Under the pieces are notes generated by a model, which searched no databases, was not told the origin of the DNA, and was given only the letters and a program-made list of their open reading frames with translations. Source: Panicum virgatum (Eukaryota; Streptophyta; Magnoliopsida; Poales; Poaceae). From it: a stretch of DNA of 64,000 nucleotides. The DNA lies in NCBI RefSeq assembly GCF_016808335.1, contig NC_053150.1, forward strand, positions 47,767,607 through 47,831,606. The letters run 5' to 3'. Position 1 is the first letter of the stretch. Every line of letters starts with the position of its first letter. Both the position numbers and the translations under genes were made by a program. Below are positions 27,387 through 40,836 of this stretch, piece after piece.

Positions 27387-30300
27387 ATGCAGCGGGAGGT
27401 GGGGCCCCAGGTGGCCCCCCCGCTGTTCCTGCACCAGATCCAGCCGCTGCCGCCCCATGCCGCCGCGGCGAAGAAGCGCGCCCACCCGTGGCCCGCCGCC
27501 GTGGCGCCGGCCAGGGCGGCGGCGGCGGGGGACGGGAACTGGAACCCCAAGATGTGGGACTGGGACAGCCGCGCGCTCATCGCGAGGCCGTCCTCCGACG
27601 CGCTTCGCCTCGGCGGCGGTGGCGCCCAGGCCCAGCAGCAGCAGCCGCAGCCGGCCTCGGCGGCCGCGAAGGCGGCTGAGGCGCATCGACAGGGAAACGG
27701 CGCGCTGAATCTTCAGCTCGGGCTGCGGAAGGACGCCGCGACACCGATGGACACCAGCCCGCCTGCCCCCGTGGCTTCCTCGCCATCCCCGCCCGCTTCG
27801 GCTGCGGCGGGGCAGGAGGCTGTTGTTAGGCCGAGCAAGCGGGTCCGGTCCGGATCGCCGGGGAGCGCTGGAGGATCGGGAGGCGGTGGGGGCGCGAACG
27901 GAGGCGCGAGCTACCCGATGTGCCAGGTGGATGACTGCCGAGCGGATCTGACAAGCGCCAAGGATTACCACCGGAGGCACAAGGTCTGCGAGACCCACAG
28001 CAAGACCACCAAGGCGCTCGTCGCCAGCCAGATGCAGCGCTTCTGCCAGCAGTGCAGTAGGTAATGATAGTAACCCGCACCCTCCTCCAAAACTTTCATG
28101 ACAACTTTTGTTGTTATGATGGGCTACTCTTAGGAATCTGTTTTTATGATTTGATCGCTTCTTCACACGCCGTGCGTATTTGGCCGGAGAGATGGTTGCG
28201 GTTCTCTGTCATGGTGCTGCCGGTGTTGGGGGTAAGGCTGTGAGCGAGAGAGTTTAGTTACTAATAAGTTGGTTCTTCTCGTCAATCGTTTAGATTTCAC
28301 CCACTCGCGGAGTTTGATGAGGGTAAGAGGAGCTGCAGACGTAGGCTCGCCGGACACAACCGGCGAAGAAGAAAAACTCAGCCAACAGATGTGGCTTCAC
28401 AGTTGCTGCTACCTGGAAACCAAGAAAATGCAGCAAATAGGACGCAGGATATTGTCAATCTGATTACGGTTATTGCACGCTTGCAAGGTACCAGCACTCA
28501 CTGTGCACTCAGTATACTCTCTCACAACTTTGTGATTTTTAACAAGTACTGATTTTTATTGTTGCAATGATAGGTTCCAACACTGGTAAAGCGCCAAGCA
28601 TCGCTCCAATACCAGATAAACAGAATCTGGTCGAAATAATAAGCAAAATAAATTCATTGAACAACACCACCTCTGTTGCAAAGTCTCCTCCTTTAGAAGT
28701 TGTTGATTTGAATGCTTCGCAAGAGCAACAAGAGGATTCTATGCAAAAGACGGCTAATGGAATTGACAAGCAAACTGTGCCATCAACCATGGATTTGCTA
28801 GCAGTTTTATCAACTGGCCTTGCCACTTCAACCCCTGAGACAAATACATCTCAGTCCCAAGGTAGCAGTGACAGTAGTGGTAACAACAAGAGCAAGAGTC
28901 ACTCAACAGAGCCTGCGACTGTTGTAAATTCACATGATAAATCAGTCCGAGCTTTTCCTGCTGCTGGTTTCACGAGAAGCAATAGCACTCACGGAAGTCA
29001 ACCTCATACATATATGCAGACAGATCAAGAAACTCGGCCATACTTGTCACTGCAGCTGTTTGGTGGTACTGAGGAGGACATTCCTCCTAAGATGGACTCT
29101 GCAAACAAGTACTTATCATCAGAGAGTAGTAATCCTCTGGATGAGAGATCTCCTTCGTCCTCTCCACCTATAACTCACAAATTCTTCCCCGTACATTCAG
29201 TGGATGAGGAGGATAGGCACCCTCATGATTATGGGGAAGATGCTGCAATGGTTGAGGTTAGCACAAGTCGGGCATGGTGTGCACCACCACTTGAATTATT
29301 CAAGGATTCAGATCGGCCAATCGAGAATGGATCACCACCAAATCCTGGGTATCAGTCGTGTTATGCCTCAACGTCTTGTTCAGATCACTCACCTTCTACC
29401 TCAAACTCAGATGGACAGGTAGGTCATATTAGAAGCTTGCAGTTCCAGTTGTCGGCGCACTTTTCCAAGATGTCATATATCACCATATACTAAATTCTGT
29501 TATTCTCTTGATTTACCATTTTATAGGACCGGACTGGTAGGATTATATTCAAGCTGTTTGGCAAGGAGCCAAGCACAATACCTGGGAACCTTCGTGACGA
29601 GGTATGATTTAACTAGTTAGATTATTTTAACAATATCACTTGAAGTCCTCCTTTAGCCTGTTTACGACATGACCTTGTCATTGAAATATTTCTCTTTTCT
29701 TTTGTGTTCAGATTGTAAATTGGCTCAAACACAGCCCTACGGAGATGGAAGGATACATTCGCCCTGGTTGCCTTGTACTATCCATGTACCTATCAATGCC
29801 AGCTATTGCATGGGAGGAGGTAAGTTAGCCTTTCAATTAGACAACAAAATTAGACACCTATATTTAGTATATCTAATGCGGAACCTATGTGATGTGAACA
29901 CAGCTTGAAGAAAATCTTCTCCAGAGAGTAAACACGCTAGTTCAAAATCCCGATTTGGATTTCTGGAGGGAAGGAAGGTTTTTGGTTCGAACCGATTCCA
30001 AGTTGGTATCATATAATGAGGGTATGCACACAACTAGTCAATAGTGCCATTACTTTGATTTTGTCACTTCATTTTTATTGATGCCAAGTTTCCTAATTCA
30101 TTTCAGGAACAACCCGTTTATCGAAATCGTGGAGAACATGGAATACACCTGAGTTGACCTTTGTGTCACCAATTGCTGTTGTTGGTGGGCAAAAGACCTC
30201 TCTCATTCTGAAGGGCCGTAATTTAACTATTCCTGGCACCCAGTAAGTTTTCTGTCGTAAAATTGTTGTATTGACAATAATATCGGCCATTTTATTGATT

Positions 30301-31685
30301 TTCTGAACCTTGCTTCAATGCAGGATCCACTGTACCAGCACGGGGAAGTACATATCCAAAGAAGTGCTGTGCTCAGCATATCCAGGTACCATATATGATG
30401 ATTCAGGTGTTGAGACCTTTGACTTGCCAGGAGAACCAGATCTTATTCTTGGGCGCTGCTTTATTGAGGTTTGTAATTCAATGTTATTGTTTTGATATAT
30501 GGAAATTAGTTCATATTGGTAAAGATGATTGCAACTGCCATGCTTGATATTTACAGGTGGAGAACAGGTTCAGGGGTAACAGCTTCCCTGTTATTGTTGC
30601 AAGTTCAAGTGTTTGTCAGGAATTGAGAAACCTTGAAGTTGAGCTTGAGGATTCACAGTTTCCTGATGTCCCTTCAGATGATCAGGTTCACGACCCTAGG
30701 CAATCAAAGCCAAGGGATCAAGTTCTGCACTTTCTTAACGAACTTGGCTGGCTCTTTCAAAGGGCCGCTGCCTGTACATCTTCCTCCAGACCCGATGTTT
30801 CTGATTTGGATTTGATTCAGTTCTCAACTCCTCGGTTCAAGTATCTTTTGCTGTTCTCTAGTGAGCGTGACTGGTGCTCTCTTACTAAAACACTTCTGGA
30901 TATCCTTGCCAAGAGGAGCTTGGTTAGCGATGAACTATCACAGGAAACTATGGAGATGCTAGCAGAGGTTCATCTTCTGAACAGAGCTGTGAAAAGAAAG
31001 AGCAGCCGCATGGTACATTTGCTCGTGAAGTTTGTTGTAATTTGCCCTGATAATTCCAAAGTTTACCCCTTCCTACCAAACTTTCCTGGTCCTGGTGGAT
31101 TAACTCCGTTACATCTTGCTGCATCAATTGAGAATGCAGAGGACATAGTTGATGCCTTGACAGATGATCCTCAACAGGTATGTTCAGTGAAGTTTAGTTT
31201 GTGTTTCACACTTTCGCTCTAAGTTATTCACATCAATATTTCTTCTGATAATGCATACATCACTGCAGATCGGTTTAAACTGCTGGCAGTCGGTTCTAGA
31301 TGATGATGGTCAATCTCCTGAAACATATGCCAAGTTGAGGAACCATAATTCTTATAATGAGCTTGTTGCGCAAAAGCTGGTGGACAAGAAGAATAGCCAG
31401 GTTAGCATAATGGTCGATAAGGATGAAATTCGAATGGATCAGTCAGGAAATATTGGTGGGGTTCGAGCATTGCAAATACAATCTTGCTCCCAGTGCGCCA
31501 TTTTGGAGTCTGGTGTGCTAAGGAAACCTTTGCGGTCACGAGGGTTGCTTGCTCGGCCATATATCCATTCAATGCTTGCCATAGCAGCAGTCTGCGTTTG
31601 CGTATGTGTATTCATGCGAGCTTTGCTGCGGATTAATTCTGGTAGGTCCTTCAAGTGGGAGCGGCTGGATTACGGTACAATGTAA
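27387..31685 (+). CDS. SPL15: SQUAMOSA promoter-binding-like transcription factor, long ankyrin-containing type (SPL15-like)
   Basis: Ten exons: 27387-28060, 28294-28487, 28574-29418, 29527-29601, 29712-29819, 29904-30021, 30107-30242, 30324-30468, 30557-31177 and 31269-31685. They give 3333 nt, 1110 residues, with all introns GT-AG and all joins in frame. The SBP zinc-binding domain spans about 176-252 ([33 protein letters not shown], ending in the nuclear-import run RRRRK); intron 1 splits it at the CSR|FHPL arginine, as is usual. A long serine-rich middle region follows, then an SPL1/SPL12-like region, an ankyrin-like segment near 945 ([10 protein letters not shown]) and a C-terminal hydrophobic segment near 1072-1093 ([15 protein letters not shown]). 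SBP proteins bind GTAC-core promoter sites. The N-terminus [12 protein letters not shown] is what I recall for rice SPL15; the exact orthologue number is inference. Confidence 0.92.
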
Positions 31686-33925
31686 ACATCGAGGACGCCT
31701 GAGCCATCTGGTATTGTTAAGTTAACAAGCAGAGGGAATGGAACCGCATACTTTTATTTAACTGTTTAAGTGTCCTTGGAACTCAATCCATGGATGAGTG
31801 GCAGAAAGTACTGCTGATGAAGGAAAACTCCTTCCCGGGGCAAAAGAAGTGTCAATAGGTGAGGATCTGGAGATGTTAGATGTGCTACAGCGAAATTAAG
31901 GAAAAGTGGCAAAACTTGAATCTGGATTGAGCAGAGTTGTTGGCACATGCTCTTTGTGGGGGAGGGACATAGCAACTGTGCTCCCTTGCAAATGCACGAG
32001 ATAGATGGAAGCAATCACAGTTCCTGGACGATGAGTAAGTAACCTTGATTTTGTTTTTTTGCTGGTGTAAGCGTGCGAATCGCTTGGTTCATGTATCAAA
32101 AGATGGTGTTTAATTATCTTGCTCACCTTTTGCTCATTTTTTATTTTTTGTGTATTAAATACTGTGCTCTAGCATGGACGCGTCCTATCTTGTCTTTAGA
32201 TAGTAGCAGGGGTAAATGAGAAAGAAGCTTGCACATCTGTATCGTTCATAGTGCCTTTGTAGCTAAATAGAAAAATAGGCAGATTTGAAGTGTACCTGAA
32301 TTTCTACTGTTTTATTTGACACCACCATAACCCCACAAAATTCTGTTCTGAATAAGCTCTCTTGCATCTTCCTATGGTGTTTTTTCGCTGGTTTTATCAT
32401 GCCTGCTGAAGTGCCGATTGCTATCGTCTCGAACTTTATGTCAGCACCATATTCTCTGGCTCATGTGGCTCATCATGTGTGTGCTAGTACGATTGCAGCA
32501 CTAGGAAAACAGTGTGGCAAGTTGCTGAAATCAGGTGTTCCTGACTGGAGCCACATCTGAGCTCAGCATGGCCCTAATCACTCTGTAATGCTGAAAGAAG
32601 AGGGTCCACGTTCGTCGTTCGATGATGCTTGATTAGCTGGTCGTCGCGGAGCTCGTATGATAAAGGCGATGGATGCACTGAGTTTTGGCGGCTGTTGCGG
32701 CGCCGCTGGTGGGTAACCGCGACCACAGCCGCGTGGTCCGCTTCAGCGATGCGGGTTTGCGGCGCGGGTTGAGCGGGTTCGCGGCGCGGGTTGGGCCAGT
32801 GGGTTCGCGGCAGAACCCGCCCCACTTGCATCCTGATACTGGCAACTAACTTTCTGGTGGCTCGTCACGTTAAAAGAAAAAAAAGAAGGTACTGATCCAG
32901 GCGCAGCGTTCCGGCATCGTGTGTTGCTGTCGTCCCGGTGGACGCCGGGGGCCGCGTGACCAGAATGCGATGCCTTGCTTGGCCCTTTCTGGACGTCGCC
33001 GTGTGCGGATCGCCCCGGGGACACGGCGGTGGAGATTCCGGCGAGTGGCAGCCAGCCGGAGCCGGGGGCTCCATCTCCCCGCCCGCACCCGGCCACAGCC
33101 GCGGCAAGGCGGGCGGGCACCATGCGTCGTGATGCGCGCAGCTCGGAGCCACGCCTTTCCCCCCGGCTCCGGCCCCGCCGGGCACCGGCCGGCAGGCCGC
33201 ACTCGCGAGGTGCATGCACGCGCGGCCCGGGTCGCGCGGCCGGTAGCTTTCCCCCGCCACATGGCTGTCGGATTGGACGCGCGCTGGCCACGTTCGTGAA
33301 CGATGCCGTGCCGGCGCGGCGCGGTGCCATGCCAACCCTCGCCACAGTGACCGGTGGGGTCGCCGCTGCCCCCGTGCGCCCCCCTCGCGTTCTTGTGGCC
33401 GCGCGGCACGGGCGCGTGAACCCTCCTCGCCGTTCCCGTGCGACGGACACGCTCGTTCCGTCGACCAACGGCGCCGGTCCGCTGCTCCGGGCACGCACGC
33501 GGCACGCCTAACAAGACTGCCACGCGCGGTTACTGCAGCGCACGGCTACTGTAGCAGGGCACCGCTAATTTACGTCAACCGTACGGGAGCCTCCCGTACG
33601 GTCGATTTTCCGCCCGTTGTTTTTTTCCATTTATAGAATTTTTTGTCGTTTTCTGATTAAATTTTTTTAAAAAAAATACAAGAAAAATTTTGGAGACAAA
33701 AAACATTTCAAGCAAAATATGAGAGCAGAAAAAAATTTCAAGAATTTTTTTTGCGTCATTAAAAAAAATATTCATCCGAAAAAATCAAAAAGGAATTAAA
33801 AAAAATTGTTGAAAATTTTTTGAAAAAAAAACTGGAGGCGCGAGGCGGCGGCGGATCCGCGCCGCCCCCGTCTTCCACCCCGCCGACGGGGGAGCGCACG
33901 GCCGCCGCACCCCGGGGAGGCGGCT
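31686..33925. other. SPL 3' UTR and intergenic DNA
   Basis: The first few hundred bases after TAA 31683-31685 are probably SPL 3' UTR and contain T-rich signals near 32130-32160, but no certain poly(A) site. 32600-33530 is GC-rich with overlapping chance frames. 33600-33835 is strongly A/T-rich with repeated AAAAATTT-like runs and no gene. Confidence 0.5.
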
Positions 33926-36357
33926 CCGGCTGTAACGTCCTGAAAACTCACCAAATTAAATCGTGTGCTAAATTTGTTTCTCGACATTGAGCTCGATCCC
34001 TCCTTAAAACCCTAACCCCAGCTTTTCGGGAACTTCCCTGTTCCGCCAGATCTTCCGATTCCCCAAAGACCCGACACCCGTATCCCGCACCCTGTTTTCC
34101 CCTCGACCCGCGCGTCGCGCTCACGCGCGCCCGGGCGCCGCGCGTGGCCGACCGGGCGCTGCGATCACGGCGCGGATCCGCTCTCTCCCTCTCTCTTTTC
34201 TCTCTCTTTCTCTTTTTCTATTTTCTTTTTCTCTTTTCTTCCTTTTTCCTTCCCTCTTTCTCTCTCCCCTGCCGCGCGCACCGAGGGCCGACCCCTCTCT
34301 CCTCCCGCGCGCCGCTCGGCCCGGCTTGCCCCAGCTCGCCGCCACGCCTGCCCCCCCTCCCGTGCAGGCCGCTCGCCGCCATCTCGCCTGCCCAGGCCGC
34401 GCGCGCTGCCCTCGGCCCGCCGTGTACGCAGCACGCGCACACGCGCGCACGGCGCGCCGGGCCGCGTCACCACCCCCGTGCTCCCGGCCGCGCTGCTCCG
34501 CCTGCTCGCCTGCCCCGCACGCGCGCTCGCTCCGCTCGGCCACTGCCGCACCGGCCCACGCAAACGCGCGCGAGCGCGCCCAGCCGGCCGCCTGCTGCCC
34601 CCCTTGTTCCCGCGTGCGCGCGCACGGCACGCCGCGACGCGACGCCGCGACACGAAGCGACTGCCGTTGACGCTGCACAGCGGCGGCGACTTCGGCACAG
34701 CATCGCCTGCGCTGGTCGCCGCCCGGCCGCGGCCGCAGCGTCGTGTCCCATCGCCGTACGCGCCCGCCCCCGTTGACGCCCGCACAGAGCCTCGCCGCCC
34801 CCACACCATTAACGCCGCTCAGGGCCGCCTCGCTGGCCGTCGCCCCGCTCTCACCCCCTCCACCGCCTTAGCCGCCCATAAATAGGGCCGAGGGGCACCC
34901 CCGAGCTCCTCAGCGAGCTCGCAACCCCGTGCCGCCTCCTCCTGAACCCCAGCACCGCCACCGTCGCCGTAGTTCCTCCACCCGCCGCCGCGCCCGTCGA
35001 CCCGCTCCTGCCCGCCGCCCCAACTCAAGGTGAGGCCGGGGATCGGACCCCCGCACCTCCCAGCTCCTTTCCCCCCCTTCCCGTCCGCTATCGTGGCCTA
35101 GGGCCGCCAGCCGAACGCCACCGCCGCCCGTTGCCGCCGGCCGCCGTGGCTATGCCGCCTCGGGCCACCTCGGGCCAAGCCGCGGCCGGGAATCAACCCC
35201 GCGAGCTTCCTTGGCCCTTTTCCCCTTACCCCAGAGCCGCCTCGAGCCCTTGGCCGCCGGATTCGGCAACGCCGGCGAGCCGCCGGCCCCCTCCCCTGTT
35301 TCCAGCGCGGGGGAGGAAGAGGAAGAAAGGGCGTTTTTGCCCATAACCCCCTCCATTCCTTTCTATTTATCTAAGAGCCCTCCCACCCTTTGTTTTCTTT
35401 CAAATAAAACCCTGTCCTTTATGGTAATCACAAACAAAGCCTCCACTATATAAATTTGATTAGAAATAAGACCCTATCCTTTTCCCAAGTAACCCAAACC
35501 TTTCCCGAAATTCTAAATAAGCTCTTTCATTAATTACAACTAAGCCCCGACCCCTTGTCCGGCAACAAACCTTTACTAAACCTATCATTTCATGTACCAA
35601 ACAACCCCGGATCAAACCGAAACTTTACCATGCCTAATTTAACCCAGTCTTGACCATGTCATTCAGAAACCACTTGAAAATATCACTCTATACTCTATAT
35701 TTCATGTGTCCCCGTTTCGAGCTCGACGACAAATCTTTATTTTGATTGTGTGCTTGTTTGTGTGCGCTGTAGACCACGGAGTGAACGAAGGAGAACCGTC
35801 AACGAGCCGTACTGTGAGCAGGAGAACGAGGACCAGTTCCGCGACCCCGAGCCCGAAGGACAGGACCTCCCCGAAGGCTACGAAGACGGCAAGTTCAATC
35901 CCATCCTTTGATGCATGTTTCTGTCCTAGTTTTTATAAACACAACCCAACGGCCTGTTTTATAAAAATTGCATATGTTTTGCTTGCATGAAAACACGGTT
36001 GGATAGCCACCCCTTTGATTTGTGATAACCATTCCTTGACCACCTAGATTAATGTCTGATTTTGATTGGACGTTAATCGATATTAGAACGCTTAGGACTT
36101 TACTCATAATATGATTTATTTGTTAAAGAAAATGTGTGTGTGTGTGGGAAGGGATAAAATGTGGATTTTCGAAAGATGAGTATGGACGAGATGGACGGCA
36201 TTTCTGTGTGAATTGCCGATTGGTGTGCTTATGCCTGTGTGGCAGGGCAAAGAAGGGAGATATCCATCTTGTCGTGTCTAAGGACCGAGTTGGTGTGTCA
36301 TCTCACCTAACTCCACTATCGTGCAAACCACTCGACCGTTGAGTGGGCAACGGCGTA

Positions 36358-38045
36358 TGTAAGGATCGATGGACCAAGAGGGGGGTGAATTGGGCCTTTT
36401 TCAATTTCTAAAACAAAGTAAAGCAACCTTAACCTATACAAAGATAGTAAGGCACCAATTCACCAACCGGATAACTAAGCTACTTACACAAGCTAAGAGA
36501 GATAAAAAGAGAAGTAAAGCCTAGCAAGGTAGAGCTAAGTTATGATCTCTAAGTCAAGCTCATGAATAAATTGCATGAAAGAAAATGCTTGAATAAAGAG
36601 AGTGGGCAAGAGACAACCGGATTTTTTTCCCGTGGTATCGATGTGTTGGCACACACCCCTAATCCACGTTGTGACACTCACAAAGAGTCTTGTCACCTCC
36701 CAAGTCACCGAGACGAGGGCGCTCACTAAGAGTCTCCGTTCACCATCCCGGCGTGGTGGAGATCAAGCCACGTACAATCTTCTTCTCCGGGCTCCCACAA
36801 TCCTTGGCAAGCTCCGCGAGAAACACCTCGATCACCAAGATCGCCTAGGTGATGCCAATCACCAAGAGTAACAAGCTAAGGCCTTCACTTGAGCAAGAAC
36901 CGATCACCAAGAACGGATGCACACAAGCTTCTCTCTACTCAAGTCCTTAATCTTGCTTCTTGATTGATTGAATGAACAAATATGTGAAAGATGAAGCTCA
37001 AGGTGGCTCTTGACTATAGTATTGAGTGTATGGATGTTGCCTGGTGTCAAGAGTAGCAAAATGACCCATTGGAGGGGTATATATAGGCAGCTCACACGAA
37101 TAGAGCCGTTGGAGAAAAGCTGCCAGAAAACTGCGTAGCGCCGGTTAATCCGACGTACCTCCAATAGTCATCGTCGGTTTAACCGATGAATGTAAACTGC
37201 CCCTTCTGAAAAACTAGCCGTTACAACTTGGGCAGATTAACCGACGTATCATCGGTTTAACCGGTGAGTGTAGTTGTCCATTGATCAACTGAAAAATCAA
37301 GTCTCTGGACAACTGCACCGACGTTAACTCAAACCTATCGTCGGTTTAACCGGTGAGTACAACTTCTGAAGTCCTTGGAAAAACCATCTCACTGGTCAAT
37401 TGCACCGACGTCCCATTTCAAACATCGTCGGTTTAACCGGTGTATTGAACTTGAAATACCCTGGAAAAACCAACTCTGGACTAATGCACCGACGTTAAAT
37501 TCAAACACGTCGGTTTAACCGGTGTATTGACTTGTCCAGACTCTGCTGACTTCGTTTAACCGACGTATAGAAAATAGAGGTCGTCGGTTAAACCGGTGTT
37601 AAAGACTTTTTCTGATTTTGCCTTTTCTGATTTGAGTCTTGAATGAAATCTAAATATTCTTGAGATATAAGTTGAGAACCACTTATTTGAACTTCTAGAA
37701 ACCTGAGTGACCATAGTGTGCATCCATTTTCAAATGACCATGTCCATGCTCAAGTTACTTAGCCTTAACCCCTCTTAATAGTGCGATCACTACAAAACTA
37801 TAAAACCTATACTAACCTAAGTGTCCTTCTCAACCTTATGACACTTAGGACTAGAAAGATCCTTAGTCTTGCCATATAATTGAGTTGAATACCGAGATCG
37901 CCTTTTTGAATAATGAAATTGAGGGGCCTCTTTTGACATATGACCAAATGAGCGATAATGATCTATTAAGCTGCACAAACTCATTAGTCACAATAATGAT
38001 TGTCATTAATCACCGAAACATACCTTGAGGGCCTAGATGCTTACA
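36358..38045 (+). mobile_element. Nested solo LTR (1688 bp), TSD GCGTA
   Basis: It starts TGTAAGGATCGATGGACC and ends GGCCTAGATGCTTACA, so the outermost TGTAAG/CTTACA bases are inverted. The 5-bp duplication GCGTA lies at 36353-36357 and 38046-38050. It has no coding sequence and no second LTR. The GAGGGGGGTGAATTGGGC motif near its start is common in grass LTR elements; superfamily not determined. Confidence 0.85.
37140..37610. repeat. About 80-bp tandem array with CGTCGGTTTAACCGGTG motif
   Basis: Six units carry the motif near 37171, 37251, 37339, 37426, 37508 and 37581. Each is preceded by its partner ...CCGACGT..., so every unit can fold as ACCGACGTT...CGTCGGTTTAACCGG. The array sits inside the nested LTR. 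Confidence 0.85.
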
Positions 38046-38984
38046 GCGTAGCATAAATCCCACTAGTTGGTGTGATAGCCATCAGGAGAGCTGAGAGCGG
38101 CGGGTGACTAAGGAAAAGGGATAAACCCCGAGTGACTTATGCCCGGTTATACCTAAGTGAACGGTCAATGACCCCTTGGTGCATCCCGTGATGGCTAGTC
38201 AGGCTTAGCTATGGTGGGTAATGGCTATGTTGGGATCTACACCGACACGACGGTGTTCGAGTTGTGGTATCCTACTTGTGGGTAAAGTTGCACACCTCTG
38301 CAGAGTTAAGAATCTATTCGAATAGTCCGTGCCCACGGTATTGGGCGAGTTACGGTGTGGTCACATAACTAGTGTTTCTTTGGGATGGGCTGGTGTGAGT
38401 TGTTTTGGAATTGTGTCCGGCAGTTGTGCCGTGTGCTACGACGGACGGGGAGTCCGGTAGCAGTTTAAACTTAAACTCCGTGTTACTACAAAAACTGATT
38501 TTCGAAAAAGTTTTCTGTTAAATGAACCCCTGCATAAAGTATAGTTTTCTGTAAATTAAACTGTAACCTTATCCTTGATTTACCTATGCATATTACTCTG
38601 ATTTAACCCCCTCCATGGGTGTGGTTGGACTTGCTGAGTACGTTTGTACTCACCCCAATCTTACTTTTTACAGAAGAAGACCCAGACTTCGTGCCAAACG
38701 ACGCTGAGTAGGGTTATCGTTCTACACCCAACCTTGCCTGTGGAATCAGCCCTGTCAAGATGCCGCCGCTGTCGCAATACTCTGAGCCTGTGATAGACCC
38801 CATGTGGTTTGCGGTCTGGTGTTATGTCGTAGCTTGGTTAATTATTATTATCATCTGTATCGAGTGTCCTCCAAGGTTTGTACTGTTTTGAACCATCTGA
38901 TGTAATAAATGTGGCATCAGCCTCCTGGGACTGGTGTTTTGTATCACATTTAAGTCTTCTCTTACGAGGGGACGCTTCACCGGC

Positions 38985-40836
38985 GGCGGCGGCGGTGGAG
39001 CGCGCGGCGGTGGCAGCGCGCGGATCTGGCGGCGGCGCACAGAGGACCGCCGCCGGGCCGTGCAGCGCCTCCCCACCGGATGGGCAAGCACACACATTTG
39101 ATGCGCGTGGCGCGCCCCGGGCCCATGCTGCGCCTCCCCACCGGCGGCGCCACCCCCCTCCACTGCTGCGCCTCCTCCGCCCAACTCGGACTGGTCGGGT
39201 CCCCCTGCGCTGGATCTGGGGAGGACGAAGGAAGAGGAAGAAAGGGGAAGGGAAAGGAGCCGGGAGCGCTTGAGAAAAAAGAAGGGGAAGGAGGAGTGGT
39301 GGGGTCCACCATGTGGTGGAGTAGGTGGAGTCGACCGTAAGTTTCCCACCGTCCGGTCACCCGTAGATTCATCATCGCGACTGTAGCACGCGGCACAGTA
39401 TTTCTTTAGTCCCAGACTGGAAACGGAAAGGGAGTTGGACTGACTTAAATAGACAGTCCCTGGAAAGTTAATAACTCCGGTTCGAACCTTTTGCGCGAAG
39501 CGAGGATAAAAGTGCAAGAGAGTTATTTAGCAAGTGTGATTTACTCAAAATGTAGAGTAGATCTTAACCGTTATCCTGGACCGAGTCGTTAAAAGACGAT
39601 GGGCCACGACGGCGTTGTTGCGTGCGGGCAGTTGGCAGTCGATCGGCGGCGGCAGGGCCGGACACGGCGAGGAGGGCGTCACGAGGAGGTTAATAGGTTA
39701 TGGCCCGGAGCGGCAACGCGTTTGCTCTTCGGAGCAAAAGTGGCCGGTCTCACCTGCCGGCCACTCCACCGCTCCGTTCGTCCGGCCGAGGACGAGGAGT
39801 GGTGTGCAGCCGCTTGGGCACGCCAACGAGCCTCCCGTCACGGCAGCAGGCGACGCCGCCGTGTACGTCGGCGTGGCCCCACCAGGGTCGAGTGGATGAT
39901 CCGATGAGCACATCTTGGACTCGCATCTCCCTCCCCTGTCAAAAGGCACAGTTCCCTGCTCTGGACGGGGGTCCCCGGAGCGTCCTCGACACGTGTGGGA
40001 TATGCGCGGGGCCGATTGGCAGCTAGCCCAGCGCCGTGAACGACTGCACGATCGAACGACAGCCGGAGACACGCACGGACGGACACTAGCCTGTGCCTGT
40101 CGAAACGGGCGTGGCAATGGGATGGCATCTCGCCCTCCCGCAGACAGCCGGACGGGACGGGACAGTCGTGACAGGGCGCGTCGCGGCCGGTGTGCCTGTA
40201 CCAGCGATGGTCCTGGACTCCTCGTCAGCCGTCACGATCGGTGGCCGCTGCTGGTCCAGCGCGACGCCCAGGCCCCCCGCGGACGCAGGCGCGGCGGGGG
40301 ACAGGGAGCCGCGCGCCCGGGGCCCCGGACACGCCGCGCCGCGCGACGACGAGTGCGGCGTGCATGGCGGCATCCAACCACTGGGGAGGAGGAGGAGGAG
40401 GAGACGTTTCGTGCGCGGGGGCGCCGGGCGCGGATGGGGATCGTGCCCTGACGCTGACGGGGGTGGCCTGCCTCAGACGGGTGCCCTGCCCTGCCCTCGG
40501 CATGTTAACCCGTGCGCGCCGACCGCGTGGGCGTCCGCTTCCTCCGGGCTCGCGGCCCCTGGCGCGCGATCCAATCAGGCGGCCAGCCACCACCCTGCCG
40601 CCGCGGCAGTTGCGGTGGCCGGCCGGCTGGGCGGCCGGGGTGCCCGCGGGGTGCAGAGTGGGAGGATGCTGTCGCTATGTGACACGATGCGGCGCGGGGA
40701 GATTCGGATTCGGCCTGCAGTTTTGGGCGTCAGTTTATTGTTAAGAGGCTCGATTCATGATTTAGGCTGTGATTTTACTGGCACTGCGACGGGGTTTAAA
40801 AAGCATCGGTAGTTTTCTAGGTTTAATTAGACAACT
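38985..40836. other. GC-rich intergenic, no gene supported
   Basis: Both strands hold long overlapping frames (for example 40093-40812 plus) with compositional Arg/Ala/Gly/Pro content and no recognisable domain or splice structure. Confidence 0.55.

Larger units (their letters stand above)
33931..38979 (+). mobile_element. Solo LTR (about 3.36 kb once the nested element is removed)
   Basis: It begins TGTAACGTCCTGAAAAC and ends GAGGGGACGCTTCA, flanked by the 5-bp duplication CCGGC at 33926-33930 and 38980-38984. There is no gag/pol and no second LTR. Its 3' part has GGACTTGCTGAGTACGTTTG, close in style to the solo LTR at 8977-11544. The GC-rich 34080-35340 part yields many long overlapping frames without domains. 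A second solo LTR is inserted at 36358-38045. This nested element must be the younger of the two. Confidence 0.85.

Noticed and set aside
30870..30895. Possible miR156 site in the SPL coding sequence (GGTGCTCTCTTACTAAAAC)
   Set aside because: Only the first part resembles the miR156 target (GUGCUCUCU...). The 3' half mismatches heavily, and long SPLs of this type are not known miR156 targets.
34121..34885. Several long frames on both strands near 34.1-34.9 kb
   Set aside because: They lie in the GC-rich part of a solo LTR and are compositional.
40093..40812. 239-codon plus-strand frame
   Set aside because: No recognisable domain, overlaps other frames of similar length, low-complexity Arg/Ala/Gly content.
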